NCBI GenBank assembly: GCA_029204225.1
Contig: CM055100.1
Span: 23,566,606 to 23,624,105, forward strand
Direction of reading: 5' to 3'
Origin: Diphasiastrum complanatum
Lineage: Eukaryota > Streptophyta > Lycopodiopsida > Lycopodiales > Lycopodiaceae
DNA: 57,500 nucleotides
In this document: positions 46,378-57,500 of the stretch, one piece after another
Layout of the letters: every line of letters starts with the position of its first letter
How positions within the stretch are numbered: position 1 is the stretch's first letter
The notes under the pieces: model-generated
What the model was told of the DNA's origin: nothing
Database searches by the model: none
What the model saw: the letters and a program-made list of their open reading frames with translations, nothing else
Program-made: the position numbers and the translations under genes

Positions 46378-47770
46378 TGCGGAACAGCTCTCCTATTACA
46401 ATCAGATACTAGATGCAAAAGCAGTCTAATAGACAGCTTATGCTAAATATAATCACAGTTTTAAGTGTTCTAATTGCCCAACAGGATCTTAAAAATTAAT
46501 TCATACTCTAAAACAAGAGTACAGTCCACCGAAGAGATTAGAAATGGTTTGTGTGTGGTATTACTGGAAATCAGATTCAATGTGAAGTATGGTTCTGAAA
46601 TAAATAGAAGAGCAATATGATATCGTGAGTTCCTCAGGCATCAAAGAAAGCCATTATCTGATAAAAAACTGAGGAGTCGTAGACGTCCGTGTTCTGATCA
46701 GAGTAAGTAAACAAGCGCGATCAAACATCGATGAGAGTGCATTCAATCACAACAAGCATTCCGTTGTACATAGATAAAAACGTGTTGCTGTTATATTACA
46801 CTAAAGCACAATACAAATAGCAATTACAACCAAAAATTGACGGCGTAACTAGGAGACTCAAATAATGCGTCTCATGGATGGAGCAACCAATAATCTGTGC
46901 TTGGATGATCTATTTCTAGATTTCATCTGTGTATTAACTAGATTGAATGTTTGTCACCTAATTAGGAAAGTCGTTGTACTTGGAAGTATATGGCTTTTGT
47001 GACAACTATACATAGTGTATACGGTCAACAAATCAGGATCGTTGACACGGACGAGGACGTTGCGAATTCTCTAACTTCGCAAATTTCGGGAAGTGGCTGG
47101 GAACGCACCTCGTTCAAAATAGACAACCTTCAGTATTTTTCTCTCTCTTCGAGTGCCCTTAGAAAGTTGGAGGTGCCCTTAAAAAAGTGAAGATGTCTTT
47201 AGCAATTTGACTTTCTCGCACTTTTCGAAAAAATGTGAAAAAGCTGAAGGTGCCCGTAAAACAAGTTTAAGGTGCCCATAAAAGGTTGGCGAAGGTGTCT
47301 TTAACAGTTTAACCCTTAAAAAAATATAGGACCTTCTGGAATTTATCTTTCTTCGCATTTTTTGAGAAAATGCAAAAAATATGAAGGTGTTGAAAATACT
47401 TAAACTGTTGAACTGTGAACAGGTTGACTTCTTCAAAATAGTTGTACAGAAAAAGTCGAAGGCAAGTGTCACAGTTTTTGGAAAAGTGCAAAAAATGTGA
47501 ACTATACGATAGTGTATTTCTGCACACTGCTAAAAAAGTAATGTAAATCTGCAGACTTGTTCTAAATGCAAGTTTGTGGAAGTCTTTGAAGATGGCCAAG
47601 TCTTCAATGACTTAAAATGATTAAACTTAACATCTGAACTTGGAATTATAATGGGAATTGGTTACCCTTTACTGGAGATCAGCCGGAAGCCCGTTGTAGA
47701 CATTCTTCAAGTAATTGGTTGTTTAGGTTATGATTCACCAAGGAGACAACTGTGGGCTTAATTTTCAACA
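46378..47770 (-). repeat. Family 5 3' LTR (minus orientation)
   Basis: On the minus strand it starts TGTTGAAAATTAAGCCC at 47770, right after the purine tract AAGGGGGGC, and ends CTGTTCCGCA at 46378. It pairs with 37549-39066 as an inverted repeat. Before the later insertions the two inner LTR ends were only about 55 bp apart. Confidence 0.75.
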
Positions 47771-47783
47771 GCCCCCCTTAAGA

Positions 47784-48036
47784 TCATAGTTGGTGCCTTG
47801 GTATCTTCGTCGGGTTCAGCATGCTGAAGAACTTCTGATGCTTGATCCTGGGAAGCGCTTTGGTGAAGATGTCTGCGACCATTTCTATTGTGGAGCAGTA
47901 TTGGAGGATCACTTGTCCTGAGAAGACTTTCTCCCGAATGAAATGATATTGGATTTTTATGTGCTTGGATTTGCCATGAAATTTGGGATTCAGTGACAGT
48001 GAAATACAGCTCAAGTTGTCACATAGAATGGTCTAT
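47784..48036 (-). pseudogene. Family 5 RNase H C-terminus
   Basis: It reads TILCDNLSCISLSLNPKF, HGKSKHIKIQYHFIREKVF and MVADIFTKALPRIKH, the C-terminal copia RNase H, followed by the purine tract and 3' LTR. It is cut at 48036 by the end of the family 6 LTR. Confidence 0.9.
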
Positions 48037-49404
<1,368 letters not shown>

Positions 49405-49416
49405 CTCCCCCTTAAG

Positions 49417-49835
49417 CTAACTACTATGAATCTGATCTGCAATTGAGATTAACATACCTACTAAAGTAAAATGTTTATCTCTAGACAATGACTTTGTCAA
49501 AATATCGTCCAACATACTGTCTGTATGATAGTAACATAGTACAACATCTTGACTCTGAATTTTCTCTCTAAGAAAATGGAATTGAACTTCTATATGCTTA
49601 GTTCTATTATGAGTCTGTGGGTTCAGAGAAAGAACTATGCAGCTTTGATTGTCGCACTGGAGTATTGTTGGACTGATCTGTGTGAATTGCAAATCTTGTA
49701 GCAGCCTCCTTAGCCAGATTATTTCCTTCACTATTGATGTAGCTGCAACATATTCGGATTTTGTGGAGGACAAAGAAATGTATTTCTACTTTTTTCTGTT
49801 CCATGAGATGGGCGTAGGGAAATCATTATGGAATT
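49417..49835 (-). pseudogene. Family 6 RNase H
   Basis: The minus strand reads PISWNRKK, stop, KYISLSSTKSEYVAATS, ILQCDNQSCIVLSLNPQ, HNRTKHIEVQFHFLREK and DILTKSLSRDKH. These are the copia RNase H motifs with the DN and HI pairs present. One in-frame stop is seen. RT is not found upstream. Confidence 0.88.
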
Positions 49836-51248
49836 AATTACAACATGATTAGTATTTTTTTTTACCTTCCCAGCAAGCTATCAGACCTATAAATTGATGG
49901 TCGGTGGCTTATGCACCATCTCCATCAAGTTTGAAGCTATTTTGACTTCTACAAATTCAAGAAATCTTTGTTCTCAGCCTATACTGCATTTTAGTATCAG
50001 CATGAATGCTTCATGGAAGTCTAATTGATTGTTTAAGACTGTTGGTAGCATCAATTTTGGGCTAGGATGGGTGTTTGCATGTTTTTGGATGATTTTGCCT
50101 TGTGGAAATGCGCTCTACTACAATTTTTCAGACACTCTGATCTCACACGTGTCAAGCCTAGGTGGCAGGATGATGTGGCAACCATCTTGTTCACTTGGTC
50201 TCCCTTTGTACTGAGCTTTACAACACCCAATTTGTTGTCCTGTAGCCAAAGTTATGATCATTTGAAATTTTACAGTTTTGTGAGTAAAATTGGCAAATTT
50301 TGGAATTGTTCTGATTGCATGCCAGTCATTTCCCTAATTTGTAGTATTGTGCTTGCATGGATTGGTTGCATGTTGATTCTCATAGTGATTCTGACATGCA
50401 TGAGGGATTTACAATCGATTTGAGTGGTCATACGCATGTGCTTTGACAGGTGGGTCACAAATCAGTGTTTATGGCTGACAAATTCTGTAAAACTGAAGTT
50501 TACGTAAAAATTCCGGACCGACGTTTTGTGACTGATGTAGTGTGCTTTGCATGCTAGTTTGACATTGGATTAGTAACATTAGGAATCGGACAGTTTTTTG
50601 ATTTTTTGATTTTGATTGCCTTTTATACTAACAGTATTTTCGTCAGAATTTTCGAATTACGTAAAATAAAGCAAAAAACTAAGTTTTTTGAAAAAATCAA
50701 AATTTCAATCATTTTTTTGTTATCTATGGAATCGGTTTAGATTAGTGAATCGATTAAACTGAGTTTATCAGTCAAAATTAATCACAATGTTTTCACTAAA
50801 TCTAAATTATTTCCCGGTGATAGATAAGTTAAAATTGACAGAAGGAACCGCAATGAAATTGCCAACAATTTTTACTGTACTATCATTTGTATAGAATATT
50901 TATGGATTAACTTATAAATGATTGAAGATTCATGGATTAACTTATAAATGATTTGGGTAAGGATCTAATTGTGGTGTTATTCTAGTATATTTGAATTCTT
51001 CATCTAGACATTTGAGATTTTTAAGTCATTGGCAATTAACTTGAGTAGTTGATTACTCCAATATGAAGTTAATTGGTAAAACAATCAGTGTGATGTGGAC
51101 TCACCATAAACTGATGGTTTTGATTTATATTGCTTGTAAGACGCATGATTAGTTAATCATTTGAGTTCATCAGTGAAAATTATGTGCATGGGATATACAA
51201 TATTCTTGGGATAGAGTATATTTTTTGTTAAGGAAAGGACTTAGCTCA
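49836..51248. other. No gene seen
   Basis: Open frames at 50.0-50.5 kb have no recognisable motif. ATGGATTAACTTATAAATGA occurs twice in tandem at about 50903-50960. The stretch may be an LTR or leader of an unrecognised element. Confidence 0.5.
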
Positions 51249-51658
51249 TTAGTGATTGTATCCCAGAGAGCTCAATTTGGATAACGAATCATAATGAATC
51301 CAAGAATAACTTACCAAGTCTCTTGATAGAACCATTTGATCTATTCTCTTTATCAAGATATGTGACTTCACTTGCTGAAAGAATGACTTTCTTGGACTCA
51401 TCACAAAAGAATGTAGAAGAACCACCTCCTTCATGACTGCACCTAGCAACATCTTTTTCCATTTGATCAAAGAAATCATTAGCAACAATCTTTTCCAAGG
51501 AAGAACCTTCACCTCCATTGATGAAGTAGCTCTTTCCTTATCTTTTTCATGTTTGCACTTCATGAAGAACCATTGAAACACCTCCATGAAGAACCATTGA
51601 ACCACCTCCATGAAGAACCATTGAAACACCATATTATCCGCATAACTAGCAAAGTTAG
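51249..51658 (-). pseudogene. Copia gag-protease region remnant, left part, split by element at 51659
   Basis: Together with 54910-55247 this is a minus-strand region interrupted by a family 4 insertion (TSD GTTAG). The left part contains a 24-bp tandem repeat encoding QWFFMEV units (51559-51625) and a frame with MEKIVANDFFDQMEKDVAR. I cannot match the latter to a known domain; its order on the minus strand suggests the integrase-proximal side. Confidence 0.4.
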
Positions 51659-52476
51659 TGTTGGATTTATTCGCTCTAGCTCTCCTAAATCCCATTTTAA
51701 TCTGCCTCCATTCATGATGCATATTTACTAACGTTGTCACGCAATCTGTATATTTACATGCAAATTCGCACAGACGAAGAAAAGACAAAAGAATAGCGAC
51801 ACTGTGTTTCTACACAGTTTAAGGTGACAGACGAAAAGGGGACACTATCTTACAGAATGCCAAAAGTGCCCTAAAAGCTAAGCCACCTTGTAAATCTTAT
51901 CCTAAGGCCATTCGTAAGAGTGACGCACTTTTCGCATCATCACCAACGTTCACTTCAGCACTGGCTGGCGTCACACCTTTTTACGCTCACCCCATGCAGT
52001 TGCGCTAACGGATTGGACAACCACCCATGATCTCCTACAGACAGCACATCCACTTTGTACTTTCACATTTGCACACCTATAATATTATGTAGCATATATA
52101 TACTGGACACCATTCGTGTAATAGATGATGGAGAGCGGAAGAAGATGACATAAACGAAGTAGATGCTCTGATCATTGATTCTTCATTTTGTCAGAATTAA
52201 GATTTAATTCCTTTTTACAGATTGAATTAAGCATTGTAGGGCACGCGGTTTCGTCCGCTACTATATTGTGCTCTACCATATTATTGACATGTATACATGA
52301 TATACTTAATCTGATACAGTTCATTGTTCTAAATTTAGATCTATGTTAATATTGCTATGCTTATCTTTCATTTTGTCTGATCTTTCTTGTTGTTCTTACT
52401 GGTAATAGATGATTAACATTTAGTCTTGTCTTTCGCGAATCATTCGCAACTAATTATCAGTTGAGCATAGTCTAGC
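51659..52476 (+). repeat. Family 4 5' LTR, 3'-truncated
   Basis: It begins TGTTGGATTTATTCGC and matches 53814 onwards; it breaks at about 52476 inside the region that precedes the LTR end in the full copy. Confidence 0.9.
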
Positions 52477-53806
52477 TCCAATCGTCAAACATTCATCGAT
52501 CCGAATGCACTTATCTTATGCTGCAGCTGCCGACCTTGAAGTACATTAACTTGATGTACAAACAGCCTATTTGAACGGAGTCATACAAGCAGATATCTAC
52601 ATGATCCAGTTCAAAGGATACATTCTGGAAGGCATGAAAAATCATGTATGTAAACTCCACAAAGCACTATACGGCTTGAAACAGTCTGTTAGAGCTTGGT
52701 TTCAAAGGATCAACACATTTCTCATTGAACAAGGATTCAAACCAAGCACTGCTAATTGCAATGTTTATTCAAAGTCAGTGCAGCAATCCTTCATTATCAT
52801 CACCTTGTACATTGATGATATGTTGCTCTTCAACAACAATACCAAAATGGTCAAGGATGCAAAACAGATGCTGTTCTCAGAATTCAACATGACTGATCTG
52901 GACGAAGCTCACTTCTGTCTTGGAATTCAAATCCACAGAGACAGAGAAAATCGACTGATTTACATCACTCAACAAAGGTATCTTCACAATATTCTTAATA
53001 GATACAATTTGATGAATTGTAAATTAGCTCACTCACCAATGGATCCAGGCCTGTATTTGTCGAAGGACCAATGTCCCCAGACCAAGCAGGAAGAGGAGCA
53101 AATGAGAGAATATTCATATCAATTGATACTTGGATCTCTCATGTACGCAATGGTCTATACAAGGCCAGATATCTCTTTTGTTGTAAGCTCACTCAGCCAA
53201 TATATGGCTAATCCTGGCATTAGCCATTGGAAGGCTCTTATTCGAGTCATGAGATATATTCGAGCTACCATGGACCAGTGCATCTGCTATGGAGATGTCA
53301 ACAACGACAATCTTCATCAGCTCAATGGTTATTCTAATGCAAGCTGGGGAGGAGATGCAGACAATCCTAAGTCCACATCTGGATTTACATTCTTCTTCAA
53401 TGGCGGTCCTATTTCGTGGAACAATCGTAAGCAAACCTCTATTGCACTTTCTTCTACTGAAGCAGAATATATTGCTGCTTCTCAATCTATTAAGGAAATG
53501 TTTTGGTTGAGAAATTTGCTGTCAGATGTCAATATGTATCAGTACAACCCTACAATTTTATTTTGTGATAATCAAAGTGCTATTACCTTATCGGCCAACC
53601 CTAGATTTCATTCTAGGAGTAAGCACATTGAGATCATATATCACTACATCAGGGGCAAGATTCTCAACAGAGAGGTAAGCTTAACGTACTATAGAACGAA
53701 GGACATGGTTGCAGACATCTTCACGAAAGCACTCAGTGTTAATGCACACAACAAGTTTTGTGCATTGCTTAGTCTGAAGATCAAGGCATTCATGGATCCA
53801 AATTAA
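52477..53806 (+). pseudogene. Family 4 RT-RNase H without gag or integrase
   Basis: It starts inside RT (VKHSSIRMHLSYAAAADLEV). After a stop in VH-stop-LDVQTAYLNGVI, an uninterrupted frame from 52571 reads IYMIQFKGYILEGMKNHV, ITLYIDDMLLFNNNT (YIDD box), FCLGIQIHRDRENRLIYIT, RPDISFVVSSLSQYM, SSTEAEYIAAS and HSRSKHIEIIYHYI, to a stop at 53806. It is the best preserved family 4 RNase H here and lets the stops in the 9-10.8 kb copy be interpreted. The purine tract AAGGGGAGA follows. Confidence 0.93.
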
Positions 53807-53813
53807 GGGGAGA

Positions 53814-54909
53814 TGTTGGATTTATTCCCTCTAGCTCTCCTAAATCCCATTTTAATCTACCTCCATTCATGTTGCATATTATTAACGTTGTCACGTAGTC
53901 TGCATATTTACATGCAAATTCTTATAGACGAAAAAAGGTGAAAGAATCGCGACACTATGTTTCTACACAGTTTAAGCTGACAGGTGAAAAGCGGACACTA
54001 TCTTACAGAATGTCAAAAGTGCCCTAAAAGCTAAGGCACCATGTAAATCTTATCCTATGGCTATTCGTAATAGTGATGCACTTTTTGCATCATCACCAAC
54101 GTTCACTTCAGTACTAGCTGACGTCGCACCTTTTCACGCTCACCCCATGTAGTTGCGCTAACGGATTGGACAATGATTGCAGCCACCCACGATCTCCTAC
54201 AGACAACACATCCACTCTATACTTTCACATTTTTCAAACCTGTAATATTATGTAACATATATATACTGGACACCATTCGTGTAATAGACGATGAAGAGAG
54301 CAGAAGATGACATAAACGAAGTAGATGCCTTGAACATTGATTCTTCATTTTGTCAGAATTAAGGTTTAATTCTTTTTTACAGATTAAAATAAGCTTTGTA
54401 GGGCACGCGGTTTCGTCTGCTACTGTATTGTGCTCTACCGCATTATTGACATGTATACATGATATACTTAAACTGATACAGTTCATTGTTCTGTGTTCAG
54501 ATCTATGTTAATAATGCTATGTTTATCTTTCATTTTGTTTGATCTTTCTTGTTGTTCTTACTAGTAATAAACGATTAACATTTAGTCTTGTCTTTCGCGA
54601 ATCATTCGTGACTAATTATCAGTCAAGCACAGTCTAGCTTTTTGCGAATAATTTGCGACATATAATTTGTCTTGCTATTTGCAGCAAATTCATTTATTAA
54701 TATTTGGCTACGTAATCTAGAATGACCGTGATTTCTATCACTAAAGTTTTGTCATTCTGATAGGCGTAGTCATGCTTTTGGAGAGAGTCGTATAGTTCAT
54801 TTCGCTACGCACAAACATTTTCTGTTCGAGTTCATTTCTCATTCACTTCTTGTTTGAGTTCGTTTCTCGTTCATGTTCATCATTTATTCTTCCCATCTGT
54901 CTCCCAACA
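53814..54909 (+). repeat. Family 4 3' LTR
   Basis: It begins TGTTGGATTTATTCCC after AAGGGGAGA and ends CTCCCAACA. The length is 1096 bp. Confidence 0.93.
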
Positions 54910-55247
54910 GTTAGAACAAAGATGAACATCTCCAAGAAGCATATTATATTATGACCTGAAACTAGCATAAGGAAGCTTTTTAGACTTTGCATAAGATCCA
55001 CCAATCTTATTGATGCTAAAAGGGAACTTTGTAAAGTTGAGACCAATCTCCTTTTCCATTCCATCCTTTTTGTTAGCCATAACAAAAGCATCAAGCTTGA
55101 AATGTCTACCTTGTCTATTGCCCCAATAAACCAAGACTTCTTCCTTGGTAATGAAACAAGCATCACCACCAAAATTTACCATGTATCATTTGTCTATCAT
55201 TTGACCAACACTTAGCAAATTCTTTGAAAGTGAAGGAATGTAAAGAA
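54910..55247 (-). pseudogene. Copia protease-integrase linker fragment, right part of the split region
   Basis: The minus strand reads ILYIPSLSKNLLSVGQMIDK, a stop, then MVNFGGDACFITKEEV and GRHFKLDAFVMANKKDG. This matches VLYIPSITKNLLSVSQMIDK and following residues of the family 3 polyprotein, so it is the region after the protease. It is cut at 55247 by the family 1 LTR. Confidence 0.85.
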
Positions 55248-55895
55248 TGTGAAAGATTCAACTAGTTTCATCACACTTTGCAATATTTCCATATTTGGCA
55301 TATTGAGGCCAAAACTTGTTTTAGACTTAGAGGTTGACTTTTCAAAGTTCATTAGTCTAAATTTCATTTGAATAAACACTTTTTGAAAGTGTGGGAAAGA
55401 TAGATTGCGAGTTTGAGTAGATTCAATTTGAATAAGTTGGGTACATTGAATCTAGACCCAAAATTAGTAGGGTTAGCATTTTGGTGGGAAAGACAAGTGG
55501 CCAAATAGAGTTTGGACCTGCTATAAAATGATGTAACTTGTGGAGAGAGTGATCTTCTCTCTTCTCTATTTCATTTCATGCTTATACAAGGTTCTCTTGG
55601 GTTCTACTATCCATTGGTGCATATCTTGGTAATTGCTTGCAATTCTATGTGTAGAATGATCTATATTTGTTATTTTTGGATCCATATGTGTGAAATATAG
55701 TAGCTTGATGGTTTTTTATGGACAGCAACAGTACATAATCATTTCATTCAAGTTTGATCAAGTTATATTATTGTTTGCATCTCAAATTGTGTGTAGATGC
55801 TGATTTTTCTACATTGGTGAGATTGGTAATGTATTCTCTTTCCAACCAAAGATCATTCAAGTAGATTGGATCTTAAGGATCTGAAATCTTTCACA
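55248..55895 (+). repeat. Family 1 5' LTR
   Basis: It runs from TGTGAAAGATTC to TCTTTCACA. A TATA box, GCTATAAAATG, is at about 55522. It is the best preserved family 1 LTR. The length is 648 bp. Confidence 0.9.
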
Positions 55896-55907
55896 TGGTA
55901 TCAGAGC
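55896..55907 (+). other. Primer binding site of family 1 copy
   Basis: TGGTATCAGAGC directly after the LTR, the exact initiator tRNA-Met complement. The leader 55908-56488 has no gene. Confidence 0.95.
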
Positions 55908-56488
55908 TTTTGTTTCAGGTTATGAAGGAGAAAATCAGATCTATCAATGATTTGGTGAAGATATCAAGTCTAGAGCATGCTAGAGAGGATTCTACACCAA
56001 AATCGGATTTTTTGCTTTTGTAGATTGGATCTTTTGTAGATCAAAACACTAAATAGGTCAATATACTTGTTCAATTCCGATTTTTGAATTCACATACTGG
56101 CCGATTTTTGGATCATTGGTTCAGCCTAAGTGGTGGCTTATAGATTGCATATCAAATTTTCAGCATTTGCATGTAGATTTTGGAATAGTCAATTTTTTGT
56201 GATTTTGTCAAAACCCTAATTTTGATTGGATCTCTAGATAGTGAGGTTGTTGGACTTCATTTGAGTGTGTTTCCATCTTATAAAGTGGCAAAAGTCACTA
56301 GATTGAGAATAGATCATAGGTTGATCAAGATTCCATGATTCTATGTGTTGATTTGCTTGGATAAGTGCTAGAAGAGAATGTGAGATAGTTTCAAATTTTC
56401 ATGATTTCTTTTGAAAGCATTTGTTGTTGTTCAAAGGAGTTCTTTGTGCATTGAAGCAGGTTGAAAGAGAAGATCAGGTCATTGCTAC

Positions 56489-57347
56489 ATGGCAACCTCA
56501 ATTGGAATCATGTTGGAAGCCAATGATAGGCTTACCTCAAGTAACTATTCATTGTGGAAAGTGAGGATGGAGTCACTTCTTGAGATGAATGATGTTTTGG
56601 ATATTGTTGTAGGTTTGGAAGAGAGACCAGCAACACAACAAGATCAATTGAGATATGACAAGAGGGCCAAGAAGGCTCTCCACATGATAAAGATGAATGT
56701 TACCAATGAACTTCTCAAGAAAGTTGGTAAGTGCACATCATCTTTAGAAGCTTGGAATTCATTGAAGAAGCTTTATGAATCCAAGTCTACTTCTAGAGTG
56801 TTGACTCTAAGAAGGCAAATCTGAGTGAGTACGATCATTCACTTTATTATAGGTTTTCTGAAAATGATGTTACCATCTTGCTAATCTATGTGGATGATAT
56901 CATCTTGAGTGGTGGAGACAATCAAGATGTGGAGGATATCAAGAATGCTCTTAAGAAGGAGTTTGAGGTGCATGATCTTGGTAATTTGCATTACATTTTA
57001 GGAATGGAAGTCATTAGATCTTCTCAATCTACTTTCATTTTTCAAGAGAAGTATGCTAATTCTATTCTAAAAAGATTTCATATGGTAGATGCAAAAGCTA
57101 TTGATACACCTATGGAGTCTCATGTAAAGCTAACTATAAGAGGTAATGAAAGATCCTTCGAGGACATTACTCTCTATAGGAAGCTAGTTGGTTCACTCAT
57201 CTATCTAGCCATTACTAGACCTGATCTAAGCTATTGTGTTGGAAGATTGAACTATTTTGTAGATGTCATTTTATTTTTCTATCTTTACTTTGTAATAAAT
57301 GTCCATTTTCAGATCCTAGTGAGGAGCATTGGAAGCTAGGAAAATGA
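56489..57347 (+). pseudogene. Family 1 gag fused to RT (internally deleted)
   Basis: Gag is open from ATG 56489 (MATSIGIMLEANDRLTSSNY) to 56821 (TLRRQI) and is then joined, out of frame, to RT at SEYDHSLYYRFSENDVT. RT runs through LIYVDDIILSGGDNQD, LHYILGMEVIRSSQSTF and ITRPDLSYCVGRLN. At about 57252 about 65 bp of T-rich sequence ending CATTTTCAG replaces the expected SQFM codons, then DPSEEHWKLG follows before the sequence jumps to mid-LTR at about 57348. The end of gag, protease, integrase and most of RNase H are missing. Confidence 0.9.
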
Positions 57348-57500
57348 GGCATTTTGGTGGAAAAGACAAGTGGCCAAATAGGGTTTGGACCTGTTATAAA
57401 AGGATGTAGCTCATGGAGAGAGTGATCTTCTCTCTTCTCTATTTCATTTCATGCTTATACATGGTTCTCTTGGGTTCTACTATCCATTGGTGCCCTATCT
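57348..57500 (+). repeat. Family 1 3' LTR, partial
   Basis: It matches 55478-55630 of the 5' LTR (GCATTTTGGTGG onwards; TATA box GTTATAAAAGG at about 57391). The first 230 bp of the LTR are deleted and the window ends inside it. Confidence 0.88.

Larger units (their letters stand above)
39125..46379 (-). mobile_element. Solo LTR of a family 2 relative, TSD TATTG, host of the nested family 3 element
   Basis: Reverse-strand sequence starting TGTGAGAAATTGGC (46374) and ending GTGTGAAATTCAACA (39130) is a family 2-like LTR. Perfect TATTG duplications lie at 39125-39129 and 46375-46379. Only LTR sequence remains (about 809 bp once the family 3 element and its TSD are removed), so internal sequence was lost by LTR-LTR recombination. 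The CCAAT array is present at 45971-46077. Confidence 0.85.
51654..54914 (+). mobile_element. Internally deleted family 4 element, TSD GTTAG
   Basis: The element 51659-54909 is flanked by perfect GTTAG copies (51654-51658 and 54910-54914). The 5' LTR stops at about 52476 and is joined directly to RT, so the LTR end, primer site, gag, protease and integrase are missing. The intact target duplication means the deletion was either present before insertion or removed only interior sequence. Confidence 0.92.

Overview
The window looks like nuclear DNA of a large-genome land plant. It is AT-rich, dominated by Ty1/copia LTR retrotransposons (polyprotein order gag-protease-integrase-RT-RNase H, primer sites complementary to initiator tRNA-Met) and carries long GA/TC and TA microsatellites. 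The species cannot be read from the sequence. A transposase-like gene family that I do not associate with flowering plants hints at a non-flowering plant, but this is weak. I see no intact housekeeping gene and no rRNA, tRNA or CRISPR array.

LTR layer. I distinguish six LTR families by their ends. Family 2 is complete at 22168-28405 (TSD CATAT, LTRs 736/737 bp). Family 3 is complete and very young at 39173-45603 (two 655-bp LTRs that look identical). It is nested in a solo family-2-like LTR with its own TSD TATTG. Family 4 (LTR about 1.1 kb) forms an inverted-LTR composite at 6322-12354, an internally deleted copy at 51659-54909 (TSD GTTAG) and a minus-strand fragment at 4513-6321. Family 5 (LTR about 1.4 kb) gives two LTRs in opposite orientation at 37549-39066 and 46378-47770. 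Family 6 is an LTR plus RNase H end at 48037-49835. Family 1 is found as decayed copies at 12.6-15.2, 33.3-37.1 and 55.2-57.5 kb.

Non-LTR layer, the interesting part. Two loci share an intron-containing gene set that I call element X. Locus X2 (17513 to about 30130, once the 6.2-kb family-2 insertion is removed) is compact. It holds, in order, an unrecognised gene with a Cys-rich motif (+), a duplicated terminal exon (-), a C48/adenain-like cysteine protease (-), a highly divergent histone H3-like gene (-), an unrecognised gene split by the family-2 retrotransposon (+), and a transposase-like gene (-). Locus X1 (0.5-4.05 kb) carries a homologue of the first gene with the same intron position and phase, and pieces of the transposase-like gene. 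More exon-like pieces follow at 31.3-32.9 kb. All copies show frameshifts or stops. The protease plus transposase-like gene plus private histone H3 suggest a large DNA transposon or endogenous virus-like element that has not, to my knowledge, been described; this is inference.

The retrotransposons work through RT and integrase encoded by one polyprotein, and most copies here are dead. Element X genes are arranged head-to-head or tail-to-tail with short gaps. Copies of a 17-bp motif (core TATCGGATCAACGTGC) cluster around the protease and histone genes.
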